A stretch of DNA of 64,000 bases from NCBI GenBank assembly GCA_039683515.1, contig JBDKRG010000059.1, positions 62,001-126,000 of the forward strand. Direction: 5' to 3'. Positions within the stretch are counted from its first letter, which is position 1. Every line of letters starts with the position of its first letter. The stretch comes from JAJFUE01 sp039683515. Lineage in GTDB: Bacteria > Sumerlaeota > Sumerlaeia > MVZB01. Position numbers and translations under genes: made by a program. The notes under the pieces are model-generated. The model did no database searches. It was given only the letters and a program-made list of their open reading frames with translations, and had not been told where the DNA came from. This document shows, piece after piece, positions 24,477-32,445 of this stretch.

Positions 24477-24719
24477 GAAAATGCAGGCCACTAAAAGCAC
24501 GCAAGACACGAAAAGAAACCATTTGTCGCAGAGACGCAGAGTTAGGCAGAGATGCGGAGAATTCTTGAAGACAGGAATGGGCAAAAGATAACCGGAGGAA
24601 ACGCAGATGTTTTTACAGATTAAGTCTCCGTTGCCTTAGTTTCCTCATGGTATCTGCTTTGAAGGTTTTTTGATTTTGGATTTGTTTAGGATTTCGATAT
24701 TAGAAATTAGGATTTGCAA
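24477..24719 (+). repeat. composite intergenic repeat before the dehydrogenase gene
   Basis: CACGAAA words (24497-24515) precede a block at 24525-24609 that aligns with 5526-5611. A partly complementary 'ccgttgccttagtttcctc' part follows. The last 50 nt change to another word family (gattttggattt, ggatttcgatattagaaattagg). That part also provides the TTAGGA that serves as SD of the next gene. Confidence 0.8.
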
Positions 24720-25949
24720 ATGCTTCACTTCAACTTGACCCTCCCCCGCCAGGTCGTCTTCGGGCCTGGGCGCCTGAATGAACTCGGCAAGCTCGCCGCC
24801 GCGATCGGCAAGCGCGCCGTTCTCGTCACCGGCCGCGAGTGGATCGAAAAAAGCGGCCGCCTCGCCAGGATCCAGGAGCAGTTCGCATTCCAGTCGGTCG
24901 AGTGCCGCCGCGTCGTCGCCTCGCCCGAGCCGACCGTCGAGCAGGTCACGCAGATCCGCGCCGGGCTCGAGGATTTCCCGGCCGACCTCGTCGTCGCGAT
25001 CGGCGGCGGCAGCGTGATCGACGTCGGCAAGGTCCTGGCCGCGCTCATCGCCAACGGCGGCGAGCCGATGGACTACATCGAGGGGGTCGGTTACGGCAAG
25101 TCGCTCACGAAACCGGCGCTGCCGGTCATCGCCGTCCCGACGACCGCCGGCACCGGCGCCGAGGCGACCAAGAACTCGGTCCTCGGCGACGACGCCCACA
25201 CGTTCAAGAAAAGCATCCGCCACGACTCGATGATGCCCGCCGTCGCGCTGCTCGATCCCGAGCTCCTGGCGGACTGCCCGCCCGCCGTCGCCGCCGCGTG
25301 CGGGATGGATACCGTCGCGCAGCTCATCGAATCCTACGTCTCGCTCGGATCGAGCCCGCTGACCGACGTTCTCGCCCACGAAGGCCTCGCCTCGGCCGGC
25401 GCGCTCGTCACGTTCCTGCGCGACCGCTCCGACCCGCAGGCCTCCGGGGCGATGGCGATGGCCAGCATGCTGAGCGGCGTCTGCCTCGCCAACGCCGGCC
25501 TGGGTTCGGTCCATGCCCTGGCGTCCGCGATCGGCGGGTTCTTCCCCGCGCCGCACGGCGCCGTCTGCGCGGCGCTCCTGCCGCCTGCCATCGAGCTCAA
25601 CGCCCACTACGCCAACGAGATGGGCAACACGGAGTTGCTCGAGAAATATTCGCTCGCGTGGCAGCTCCTGACCGGATGGGGGCCGTCGATGCAGGTCAGC
25701 GGCGACCCCCTCGGCAACGAAACCGTCTTCACCGGCATGATCGACAACACGTTCGACGCGTCGAAACGCCTCGTCATGTTCCTGGCCTCGCTCCGCGACG
25801 GACTGCGCATCCCGAAGCTCTCGCACTGGGGCGTGACGGCCGACGACTTCGACCGCATCATCGACAACGCCGGCCCCGGCAACCTCAAGAAGAACCCGAT
25901 CGAGCTCGACCGCGACAGCCTCGCATGGATCCTGGAGGCCGCGCTTTGA
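24720..25949 (+). CDS. iron-containing alcohol dehydrogenase family protein
   Basis: A 409-residue group III dehydrogenase (FGPGRLNELG, AIGGGSVIDVGKVLAA, PTTAGTGAEATKNSV). Two of the metal-binding histidines are seen in SVHALASAIGGFFPAPHGA. The first conserved histidine of the DxxxH motif is replaced by glutamine (MDTVAQLIESYVS), a variation that I recall in a subfamily of these enzymes. Its substrate is unknown. The stop overlaps the start of the membrane glycosyltransferase gene, so the two are coupled. Confidence 0.88.
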   Translation: MLHFNLTLPRQVVFGPGRLNELGKLAAAIGKRAVLVTGREWIEKSGRLARIQEQFAFQSVECRRVVASPEPTVEQVTQIRAGLEDFPADLVVAIGGGSVIDVGKVLAALIANGGEPMDYIEGVGYGKSLTKPALPVIAVPTTAGTGAEATKNSVLGDDAHTFKKSIRHDSMMPAVALLDPELLADCPPAVAAACGMDTVAQLIESYVSLGSSPLTDVLAHEGLASAGALVTFLRDRSDPQASGAMAMASMLSGVCLANAGLGSVHALASAIGGFFPAPHGAVCAALLPPAIELNAHYANEMGNTELLEKYSLAWQLLTGWGPSMQVSGDPLGNETVFTGMIDNTFDASKRLVMFLASLRDGLRIPKLSHWGVTADDFDRIIDNAGPGNLKKNPIELDRDSLAWILEAAL

Positions 25950-27535
25950 TCCGGCCGGTCCACTGGCTCTTGCTGGCGGTCATCGTTTTCGGCGCCGGCG
26001 CGATGCGCTTCGCCGACCTCGGCGGCCGGCCCGCCGGACTGTTCCGCGACGAGGCGGAAAAAGGCTACAACGGCTGGGCCCTGGCCACGACCGGCGGCGC
26101 CATCGAGTTCGACCCGAGCCTCAAAACCCAGATCCGCTGGCACCCCCTGCCGTGGATGATCGATGTCGTCGGCGTGCAAACGTCGGCCACGTACCAATAC
26201 GCGTCGATCCCGTTCATGTGGGCCGGCGGGCTGACGGTCGCCACGGCGCGCATGGCCGCCGCGGCCGCGGGCACGCTCGCCGTCCTCGTCATCGGCCTCC
26301 TCTTGATGCACGCGTGGGGCCCGGGCGCGGGGCTGGCCGCGGCGCTGTGGACCGCCCTCTGCCCATGGCACCTTGTCTTCAGCCGGTGGGCGCTGCAGGG
26401 CGCGTTCACCCCGTTGTTCATGGCGCTTGTTCTGGCGGGGCTCTACGGCGTCGAACAAAGACGCCGCTGGGGCTGGCCGCTGGCGTGGGCGGCGATGGGC
26501 TGGCTGTTTTACACCTATTCCGGCGCGCAGCCGCTCGTGCTGGCGTGGGGATTCTTCCTGCTCATCATCTATCGCCGCGAGCTCCTTCGCGGCGGCTGGC
26601 CGCTGGCCGTCGGCATCGCGTTGTTCCTCATCCCCGTCATCCCGACGATCGTCGTCACGCTCCGGCCCGGCGGCTCGGCGCGCTGGTCGAACGTCTCGAT
26701 CTTCAACCAGCCCGGCGCGACGTTCCTATCCGCCTCGCTTGTTTTCATTAAGAATTACCTCGCGCACTTCAACCCCGTCGCGCTCTTTTTCCACGGCGAT
26801 CCGAACCCGCGCCACTGCATCCCCGGCGCCGGCCAGCTCGCCCCGATCGATCTCGTTCTGCTTCCCATCGGCCTCGTCTGGACGATCCGCGCGAAAAAGC
26901 CGCTTGCGTGGGCGCTTCTGGCGGCGTGGCTGTGCGGGCCGCTCCCCGCCGCCCCGACTCTGGGCGGCATGCCGCACGCGCTGCGCGCGCTCGGGATGGC
27001 GCTGCCGTCGGCCGTGTGGGGCGGCGCGGGCCTGTGGCTCGCCACCCGGTACGTTCGCGAGCGCAACGCCAGGATGCATCTGGACAAGCTCCTGTGGGCC
27101 GCGGCGATCGCGGTCGGCCTGAGCCTGTTCGCGCTTTACTGGAAGACCTACGCGAACGACCCGCGCGCGCAGGTGGCGTTCGAAAAGGGCGAGCGCGACG
27201 CGTGGGTCCGGATCGCCCGCGATTACAAGCCCGGCCAGCGCGTCCTGGTCAGCATCCAAATCCCTTACGCGCAGTATTTCCAGCTGTTCTTTTTCAGGAT
27301 GGACCCGCGCAAGGCCGCCGACCGCGGCCTCGGCGCCGACTTCTACTACTTCGACATCGCGCTCGACAAAAAAAATCAATTCATGAACCAGATGCGCCCC
27401 GGCGACTGGATGGTCACCCCCGTCGTCCCGTGGCGCGCCCTGAGCCCCTCGGGCGAACCGCTCCTTCCCAGGGAAGAATCCGAGATCATCTCCGAAAATT
27501 GGGTGATGGCCTGGCAGAAACCGTATACGCCATGA
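25946..27535 (+). CDS. GT39/ArnT-like membrane glycosyltransferase
   Basis: A 529-residue polytopic membrane protein of the PMT/ArnT superfamily, which uses lipid-linked sugars on the periplasmic side. The N-terminal part has LGGRPAGLFRDEAEKGYNGWALATTG, equivalent to the acidic catalytic loop (FRDE) after the first membrane helix. About ten more helices follow, then a soluble C-terminal domain. Start TTG 25946 lies 7 nt after GGAGG and overlaps the dehydrogenase stop (TTGA). The acceptor is unknown. Confidence 0.82.
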   Translation: MIRPVHWLLLAVIVFGAGAMRFADLGGRPAGLFRDEAEKGYNGWALATTGGAIEFDPSLKTQIRWHPLPWMIDVVGVQTSATYQYASIPFMWAGGLTVATARMAAAAAGTLAVLVIGLLLMHAWGPGAGLAAALWTALCPWHLVFSRWALQGAFTPLFMALVLAGLYGVEQRRRWGWPLAWAAMGWLFYTYSGAQPLVLAWGFFLLIIYRRELLRGGWPLAVGIALFLIPVIPTIVVTLRPGGSARWSNVSIFNQPGATFLSASLVFIKNYLAHFNPVALFFHGDPNPRHCIPGAGQLAPIDLVLLPIGLVWTIRAKKPLAWALLAAWLCGPLPAAPTLGGMPHALRALGMALPSAVWGGAGLWLATRYVRERNARMHLDKLLWAAAIAVGLSLFALYWKTYANDPRAQVAFEKGERDAWVRIARDYKPGQRVLVSIQIPYAQYFQLFFFRMDPRKAADRGLGADFYYFDIALDKKNQFMNQMRPGDWMVTPVVPWRALSPSGEPLLPREESEIISENWVMAWQKPYTP

Positions 27536-28020
27536 CGATTTCGATCCGCCCCGCCGACGCATCCGATCGAGAGCCGCTGGCCGAAATCATTCGCGCTTCG
27601 TTCGCCGACGTCGCCGAGATCTTCGGCATCACGCCCGAGAACTGCCCGTCCAATCCGGCGTTCGCGACCGCCGAGAGCATCGACCGCATGACGGCCAGGG
27701 GCTCGCTGTTTTACATCCTGGAAGAAGACGGAAAAGCGTGCGGCTGCGTCGCGCTGGAGCGCCCGAGCCCGGGCGTCGCCTGGCTCGAGCGCCTCGCCGT
27801 GCTCCCCGCCTGCCGCCGCCGCGGCCACGGCCGGATGCTCATCGAGCACGGCGTCGCGGAAGCCCGCCGCGCCGGCGCCGCCCGCGTCGAGCTGGCCCTC
27901 ATCGCCCGCCACGAGCACCTGCGCCGCTGGTACGAACGCCTCGGCTTCACCGCGACCGAAACCAAATCCTTCCCCCACCTGCCGTTCGACGTCCTGTTCA
28001 TGGCAAAAACCCTCGAATGA
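27532..28020 (+). CDS. GNAT family N-acetyltransferase
   Basis: A 162-residue single GNAT domain (ISIRPADASDREPL, LERLAVLPACRRRGHGRMLIEHGVAEAR, LRRWYERLGF). The acetyl-CoA loop RRRGHGR is intact. ATG 27532 overlaps the stop of the membrane glycosyltransferase (ATGA), so it is the third gene of a tightly coupled dehydrogenase-glycosyltransferase-acetyltransferase operon. Acceptor unknown. Confidence 0.88.
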   Translation: MTISIRPADASDREPLAEIIRASFADVAEIFGITPENCPSNPAFATAESIDRMTARGSLFYILEEDGKACGCVALERPSPGVAWLERLAVLPACRRRGHGRMLIEHGVAEARRAGAARVELALIARHEHLRRWYERLGFTATETKSFPHLPFDVLFMAKTLE

Positions 28021-28114
28021 GCTTGCATCCGCTTACGCCCGGCGGGAATATCCTGCTGCCGATCGAGTCGTCGCAAACGCATTTTATCTATTGGAATTCG
28101 GGGTAAGGCCTTCT

Positions 28115-29368
28115 ATGACCGATACTTCCACGTTATCCACATCCATGCCGGCGGGCGTATCCGCGCAGGCCGCGTCATCCTCCAAGCGCATCTGCTCGCT
28201 CGACATCATGCGCGGCTTCATGATCACGGCCATGGTGTTCGTCAACGACATGGCCGACCTCGTGCCGGTCCAGGGCGTCCCGCAGTTCCTGCGGCACATG
28301 CCCGGCGGCGTCGACGGCTTCACGTTCGTCGACCTCATCATCCCGATCTTCATGTTCCTCCTGGGCGCGTCGATCCCGCTTGCGCTCGGCAAGCGCCTCG
28401 GGCGCGGCGACTCGATCCCGGCCGTCATCGGCCACATCGCGCTGCGCGCCGCCGCGCTGATCGTCATGGGCCTCATGGACGTCAACCGCTGGGGTGGCAT
28501 GGGCCGGGAGTTCGGCGTCATGTTCGACTGGCCGCTCGGCCTGTGGAAGTTCCTCGCGTGGAGCTTCATTTTCGTGATCTGGCTCGATTTCCCGAAGCAA
28601 TCGCGCACGGCGAAAAACGTCCACACCGGGCTGCGCGTCGCGGCGATCGCCGGGCTCGTCTGGCTGGCCGTCGTGTTCCGGACCTCCAAGGGCGCCACGT
28701 TCACGACGTCGTGGTGGGGGACGCTCGGCCAGCTCGGCTGGTCGTACCTGATCGCCTCGCTGGCGTGGCTGGCGTTCAAGAAAAACAAGATCGGCATCCT
28801 CGTCGTTTTCGCGCTGATGCACGCGGCCTACCTGGCGATGTCGGCGGGGTGGTACACGGCGCCGGCGTGGATGAAGTGGGTCGGCCGCTCGACGATCACC
28901 ACAAATTCGGCCAACACCGTCGCGGGGCTCTGCGTCGGGATGCTGCTGGCCGACGCCTCGGCGTGGAAGGACAAGATCCGCTGGGCGCTGATCTTCGCGC
29001 TGGCCGCGGCGATCGGCGCCGTCATCGCGCATCCGGTCGGCGACATCGGCTACCACATGCCGTCTTCGTCGTGGTCGCTGAGCGCCACGGCGATCGCGCT
29101 CGTCGCCTGGGCCGGGCTTTACTGGCTGACCGACATCAAGGGGTTCCGGACGGGGCTCGATCCGCTGCGCACGGTCGGCCAGAACTCGCTCCTGCTGTTC
29201 CAGCTTTCGCGCTACGGGATTTTATGTTACTGGCTGACGGGCCTGACGTTCTACGACGCGCTGGCCCGGCCGACGGCCGTCGGGATGGCGCGCTCGTTCG
29301 GCTACGCGATCCTGCTCGCGGCGATCACGTACATCGCAACGAAAAAGCGCGTGTTCCTGAAGGTCTGA
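28115..29368 (+). CDS. heparan-alpha-glucosaminide acetyltransferase-like membrane protein (DUF5009 type)
   Basis: A 417-residue membrane protein with about ten to eleven helices. The hallmark SLDIMRGFMITAMVFVND at residues about 29-46 and VDLIIPIFMFLLGASIPLAL match the acyltransferase-like family (DUF5009/DUF1624, HGSNAT related), which moves acetyl groups across the membrane onto glycans. ATG 28115 follows GGGGTAAGG. It is probably a surface-sugar acetylase. Confidence 0.85.
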   Translation: MTDTSTLSTSMPAGVSAQAASSSKRICSLDIMRGFMITAMVFVNDMADLVPVQGVPQFLRHMPGGVDGFTFVDLIIPIFMFLLGASIPLALGKRLGRGDSIPAVIGHIALRAAALIVMGLMDVNRWGGMGREFGVMFDWPLGLWKFLAWSFIFVIWLDFPKQSRTAKNVHTGLRVAAIAGLVWLAVVFRTSKGATFTTSWWGTLGQLGWSYLIASLAWLAFKKNKIGILVVFALMHAAYLAMSAGWYTAPAWMKWVGRSTITTNSANTVAGLCVGMLLADASAWKDKIRWALIFALAAAIGAVIAHPVGDIGYHMPSSSWSLSATAIALVAWAGLYWLTDIKGFRTGLDPLRTVGQNSLLLFQLSRYGILCYWLTGLTFYDALARPTAVGMARSFGYAILLAAITYIATKKRVFLKV

Positions 29369-29379
29369 GCCTTCGATTG

Positions 29380-29700
29380 TTACACGTAGACGAACCGCAG
29401 AATCTTGTCCAGCCGGGCCAGGTGCAGAATCGAGGCCACCTTTGAATGCTGGCCCAGGATCAGGCGCAGATTCCCGCTTTTGCTGAGCAGCACGGCGTTC
29501 ATGGTGACCATCATGCCGATGACAAAGCTGCTGACCGTCGGCATTTGCGTCAGATTGAGATCCCAGTAAACGACGCCTCGATTGGCCCGCTCGAGCACGA
29601 TGCCCATCAGTTCTTCCTGGTCCTCCGGCGTAAAGCCGGTGGACAGCGTAATCTCCATGGTCTTGGTGTCTTCGACATGCCGATACGTGAAATTTCCCAT
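29380..29700 (-). CDS. STAS domain protein (anti-sigma factor antagonist-like)
   Basis: A 106-residue protein with the STAS fold (VVYWDLNLTQMPTVSSFVIGMMVTMNAVLLSKSGNLRLILGQHSKVASILHLARLDKILRFV). The two serines in PTVSSFVIG occupy the place where RsbV/SpoIIAA proteins are phosphorylated. It lies 46 nt downstream of the HDOD gene on the same strand, probably in one operon. No anti-sigma kinase is seen nearby. Confidence 0.8.
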   Translation of the reverse strand: MGNFTYRHVEDTKTMEITLSTGFTPEDQEELMGIVLERANRGVVYWDLNLTQMPTVSSFVIGMMVTMNAVLLSKSGNLRLILGQHSKVASILHLARLDKILRFVYV

Positions 29701-29746
29701 GCCTTCATGAACCCTTTTGAATCCTGGCGATCGTTTGCGCCTTGGT

Positions 29747-30583
29747 TTAATTGATCCCGATCCGCTGGCTCATCTGGTCGCGGATCTGGTGGAAAACGGC
29801 GTTGTATTTTGCCTCGCTGAGCCGCAGTTCCTTCACGTACGGGCGATCCAGCAGCGAAGCGCCGTCGCCCGGGCGCGCGCCGGCGGCAACGGTCCGGCAG
29901 AAATGGTTTGCCAGCGTCACGATGCACAGCAGTTGGCCGTGGTTGACGCAGGGCGGCAGTTCCTCCTCGAGGTCGTGGTGGAAGCGGGCCGCCTCCGCGA
30001 CGCTGTCGTGCAGCTTCCATTTGCGGATGACGAGTCCCCCGACCATCATGTGATTGAAAAAATTGAAATTCTCCTCCTCGAGCCGGTGCAACGGCGTTCC
30101 GTCGGCGATCGACTGCTGGATCATCGGCCCGTAGACGCCGGGGTATTGCCGCAGGATGATCATTTTGCCGACGTCGTGCAGCAGGCCGGCGATGAACACC
30201 TCGTTTTGCTGGCTGAACGACAATTCGTTGGCGAGATAGCTGGAAGCCATCGCCGTGGCGATCGAATGGTCCCACAAGTATTGCACGGTGGGATCGGAGT
30301 CGTTGAAGAATTCGCCGGTGGCCGCGATCACGATCACATGGCGCAGGTTGCGCATCCCGAGCCGGAAAATCGCGTTGGCGATGCTGGTAACCCCCGCCCG
30401 CCCGCAGTAAAACGGCGAATTGGCGGCCCGCAATACCCGCGCCGCAAGGGACGGATCCCTGCAGATCAGGTCCTCGAGCATGTGATTGTTGGCGTCCGGG
30501 TCCTGCAGCATGTCGAGGGCTTCGGAGGCGACTGCGGAAATAAGCGGCAAATCCTGGTCATCAATCCTAATGTCATATTTCAT
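29747..30583 (-). CDS. HDOD domain signalling protein
   Basis: A 278-residue protein of the HDOD family (EDLICRDPSLAARVLRAANSPFY, SIANAIFRLGMRNLRHVIV, FIAGLLHDVGKMIIL). The HD pair is kept in LLHDVG, although most HDOD proteins are not active phosphodiesterases. ATG 30583 starts at the domain; the longer frame has an unlikely N-terminus. Together with the STAS protein it forms a two-gene signalling unit. Confidence 0.85.
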   Translation of the reverse strand: MKYDIRIDDQDLPLISAVASEALDMLQDPDANNHMLEDLICRDPSLAARVLRAANSPFYCGRAGVTSIANAIFRLGMRNLRHVIVIAATGEFFNDSDPTVQYLWDHSIATAMASSYLANELSFSQQNEVFIAGLLHDVGKMIILRQYPGVYGPMIQQSIADGTPLHRLEEENFNFFNHMMVGGLVIRKWKLHDSVAEAARFHHDLEEELPPCVNHGQLLCIVTLANHFCRTVAAGARPGDGASLLDRPYVKELRLSEAKYNAVFHQIRDQMSQRIGIN

Positions 30584-30855
30584 AACACGGGTTCTCCACA
30601 AAACAATAGCGAGGGCGCATGGTCCCCGCCAAACAACAACCATCATGGTCGCAGTTTACGCCGCAAGTTCGTACTATCAAGAAAAACATGAGACAATATT
30701 ATAATCCACGGCTCGGCCGGGCCGGCGCCATTCGGCCCGAACGCAATATTCGATTATTCCGCGCCGGCTTATTGGAATTTAATGATGTAATATTATTGGC
30801 ATTTCATTTGATTTATTTCTATTTGATTCACATGTGGTTTATTTATCCGTCCGGA
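30584..30855. other. 272-nt AT-rich intergenic region
   Basis: No gene seen. The part 30690-30850 is AT-rich for this genome (attataat, aatgatgtaatattattgg). It lies upstream of the HDOD gene and downstream of the MFS gene, both on the minus strand. A TATAAT read on the minus strand near 30700 may be the -10 box for the HDOD-STAS operon, but no convincing -35 accompanies it. Confidence 0.4.
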
Positions 30856-32187
30856 TCAGGTTCGCGGCCATGGCCCCGTCGCCTGCTCCTCGACGCCGAT
30901 CCGCGTTCCCCGCGTCTCGGGAAGCACCCACACCCACAGCCCCGTGAAGATCGCGAACGCCGCGGCCAGCGAAATCCCGCCGCCCAGGCCGTAGCGGGCG
31001 GCCACCATGGTGATGATCCACGGCGTGAAGAACTGGACGCCGCGCGCCAGGTTGAAGACCGTGCCCATCACCGTGTTGCGCATCTGCGTCGGGAACAGCT
31101 CCGCGAAGATCGGCCCGTAGCCGGAGAAATTCCCCGTCCCCACGCCCACCATGAACATGAACGCCAGCGTCAGCAGCGGCCAGACGGCAATCGTCGTCCA
31201 GAACCACGTGATCGCCAGCAGCCCCACGGCCCACACGGCCGAAAAGACGCTGTAAGCCGTCCGGCGCCCCTTCCAGTCGGCGACGAACCCGAACGACAGG
31301 TAGCCGAGGAACCCGCCCGCCTGCGTCGCCAGCAGCCACAACCCCGACTTCGTCATTGAAAACCCGAGCCGCTCGTAGAGGTACGCGGGCAGCCACGTGT
31401 AGGTGAACCAGTAGGCCGACATGTCGGTCAGCGACAGCACCATGCCGAGGTGGAAATAATGGCGCAGCTTCGGGATATGATACATGTCGATGAGCGGCCG
31501 CGGCGGCCTGGCGGGCGGGCCGAGCCGGCGCTGGCGCTCGCGCTCCTGCCAGACGTCCGACTCCGGCATGCTGCGGCGGATGACGCAGACCATCAGCGCC
31601 GGCAGCACGGAGACGAAGAAACAGGAGCGCCACCCCCACTCCGGGCCGAAGTGGCGCGCCATGAACGGCTCGAAGAATCCGCCGACGATGGCGGCCAGCG
31701 CGACCCCCAGCGGCGCGCCGGTCTGCATGACCGCCGCGAACCGGGCGCGCATCCGCGCCGGGAAGGTTTCGCCGACGAGCGTCTGGCCGGTCGCCCACTC
31801 CCCGCCGACGCCCAGGCCGGTGACGATCCGGAAGACCAGCAGCCAGACGACGCCATGCGCGAACCCGCACAGGAGCGCGCCCACCGAATAGACGAGGATC
31901 GTCCACGAGAGGACGGTCTTGCGCCCGAAGCGGTCCGAGAGCCAGCCGAAGGCGATCCCGCCGACGGCCGTCGCGGCGAGCGACGAGCCCAGCACCAGCG
32001 ACAGCGCGTTGTTGCTCAGCCCGAGCGTCTGCTTGATCGGGATCAGCAGGAACGAAAACAGCATCAGGTCATAGAAGTCGAACATCCACCCCGCCCAGGA
32101 CATCCCCAGGATCACGTAATGGGCGCGGATGGGACGCTCGCACTCGTTCAGCAGATGCGCCGGACGCCGCTCCGCTTCGGGCTCCAT
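30856..32187 (-). CDS. MFS transporter, sialate/carboxylate:proton symporter type
   Basis: A 443-residue protein with twelve hydrophobic segments. The signature loop FGWLSDRFGRKTVL between helices 2 and 3 and VTGLGVGGEWATGQTLVGE in helix 4-5 match the metabolite-proton symporter group (ShiA/NanT/JEN-like). The substrate is probably a carboxylate, by analogy. The N-terminus MSWAGWMFDFYDLMLFSF is typical of that group. Confidence 0.85.
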   Translation of the reverse strand: MEPEAERRPAHLLNECERPIRAHYVILGMSWAGWMFDFYDLMLFSFLLIPIKQTLGLSNNALSLVLGSSLAATAVGGIAFGWLSDRFGRKTVLSWTILVYSVGALLCGFAHGVVWLLVFRIVTGLGVGGEWATGQTLVGETFPARMRARFAAVMQTGAPLGVALAAIVGGFFEPFMARHFGPEWGWRSCFFVSVLPALMVCVIRRSMPESDVWQERERQRRLGPPARPPRPLIDMYHIPKLRHYFHLGMVLSLTDMSAYWFTYTWLPAYLYERLGFSMTKSGLWLLATQAGGFLGYLSFGFVADWKGRRTAYSVFSAVWAVGLLAITWFWTTIAVWPLLTLAFMFMVGVGTGNFSGYGPIFAELFPTQMRNTVMGTVFNLARGVQFFTPWIITMVAARYGLGGGISLAAAFAIFTGLWVWVLPETRGTRIGVEEQATGPWPRT

Positions 32188-32445
32188 GGTTGGCCTCGTA
32201 AGATCGAAATTTCACATCGTGCTTAAAATTATCGGCCATTCACCGCCGGTTGTAAATCAGTTTGCGCGGTGACGCGCCCGTGCATGCGGAGAGGCCGTCG
32301 GTGAGCGAGTTTGCTTTGACGCCACGGACCGGAAACGGTTCGGAAATGATACCGCAGGTGTTTTTAATTCGGTAATTCCTCGCTTACGCCGGGCTGCTGC
32401 ATTAAAATCCGCAACCCGGAGAAGTTCCGCTGAAGGTGGTTGAAT

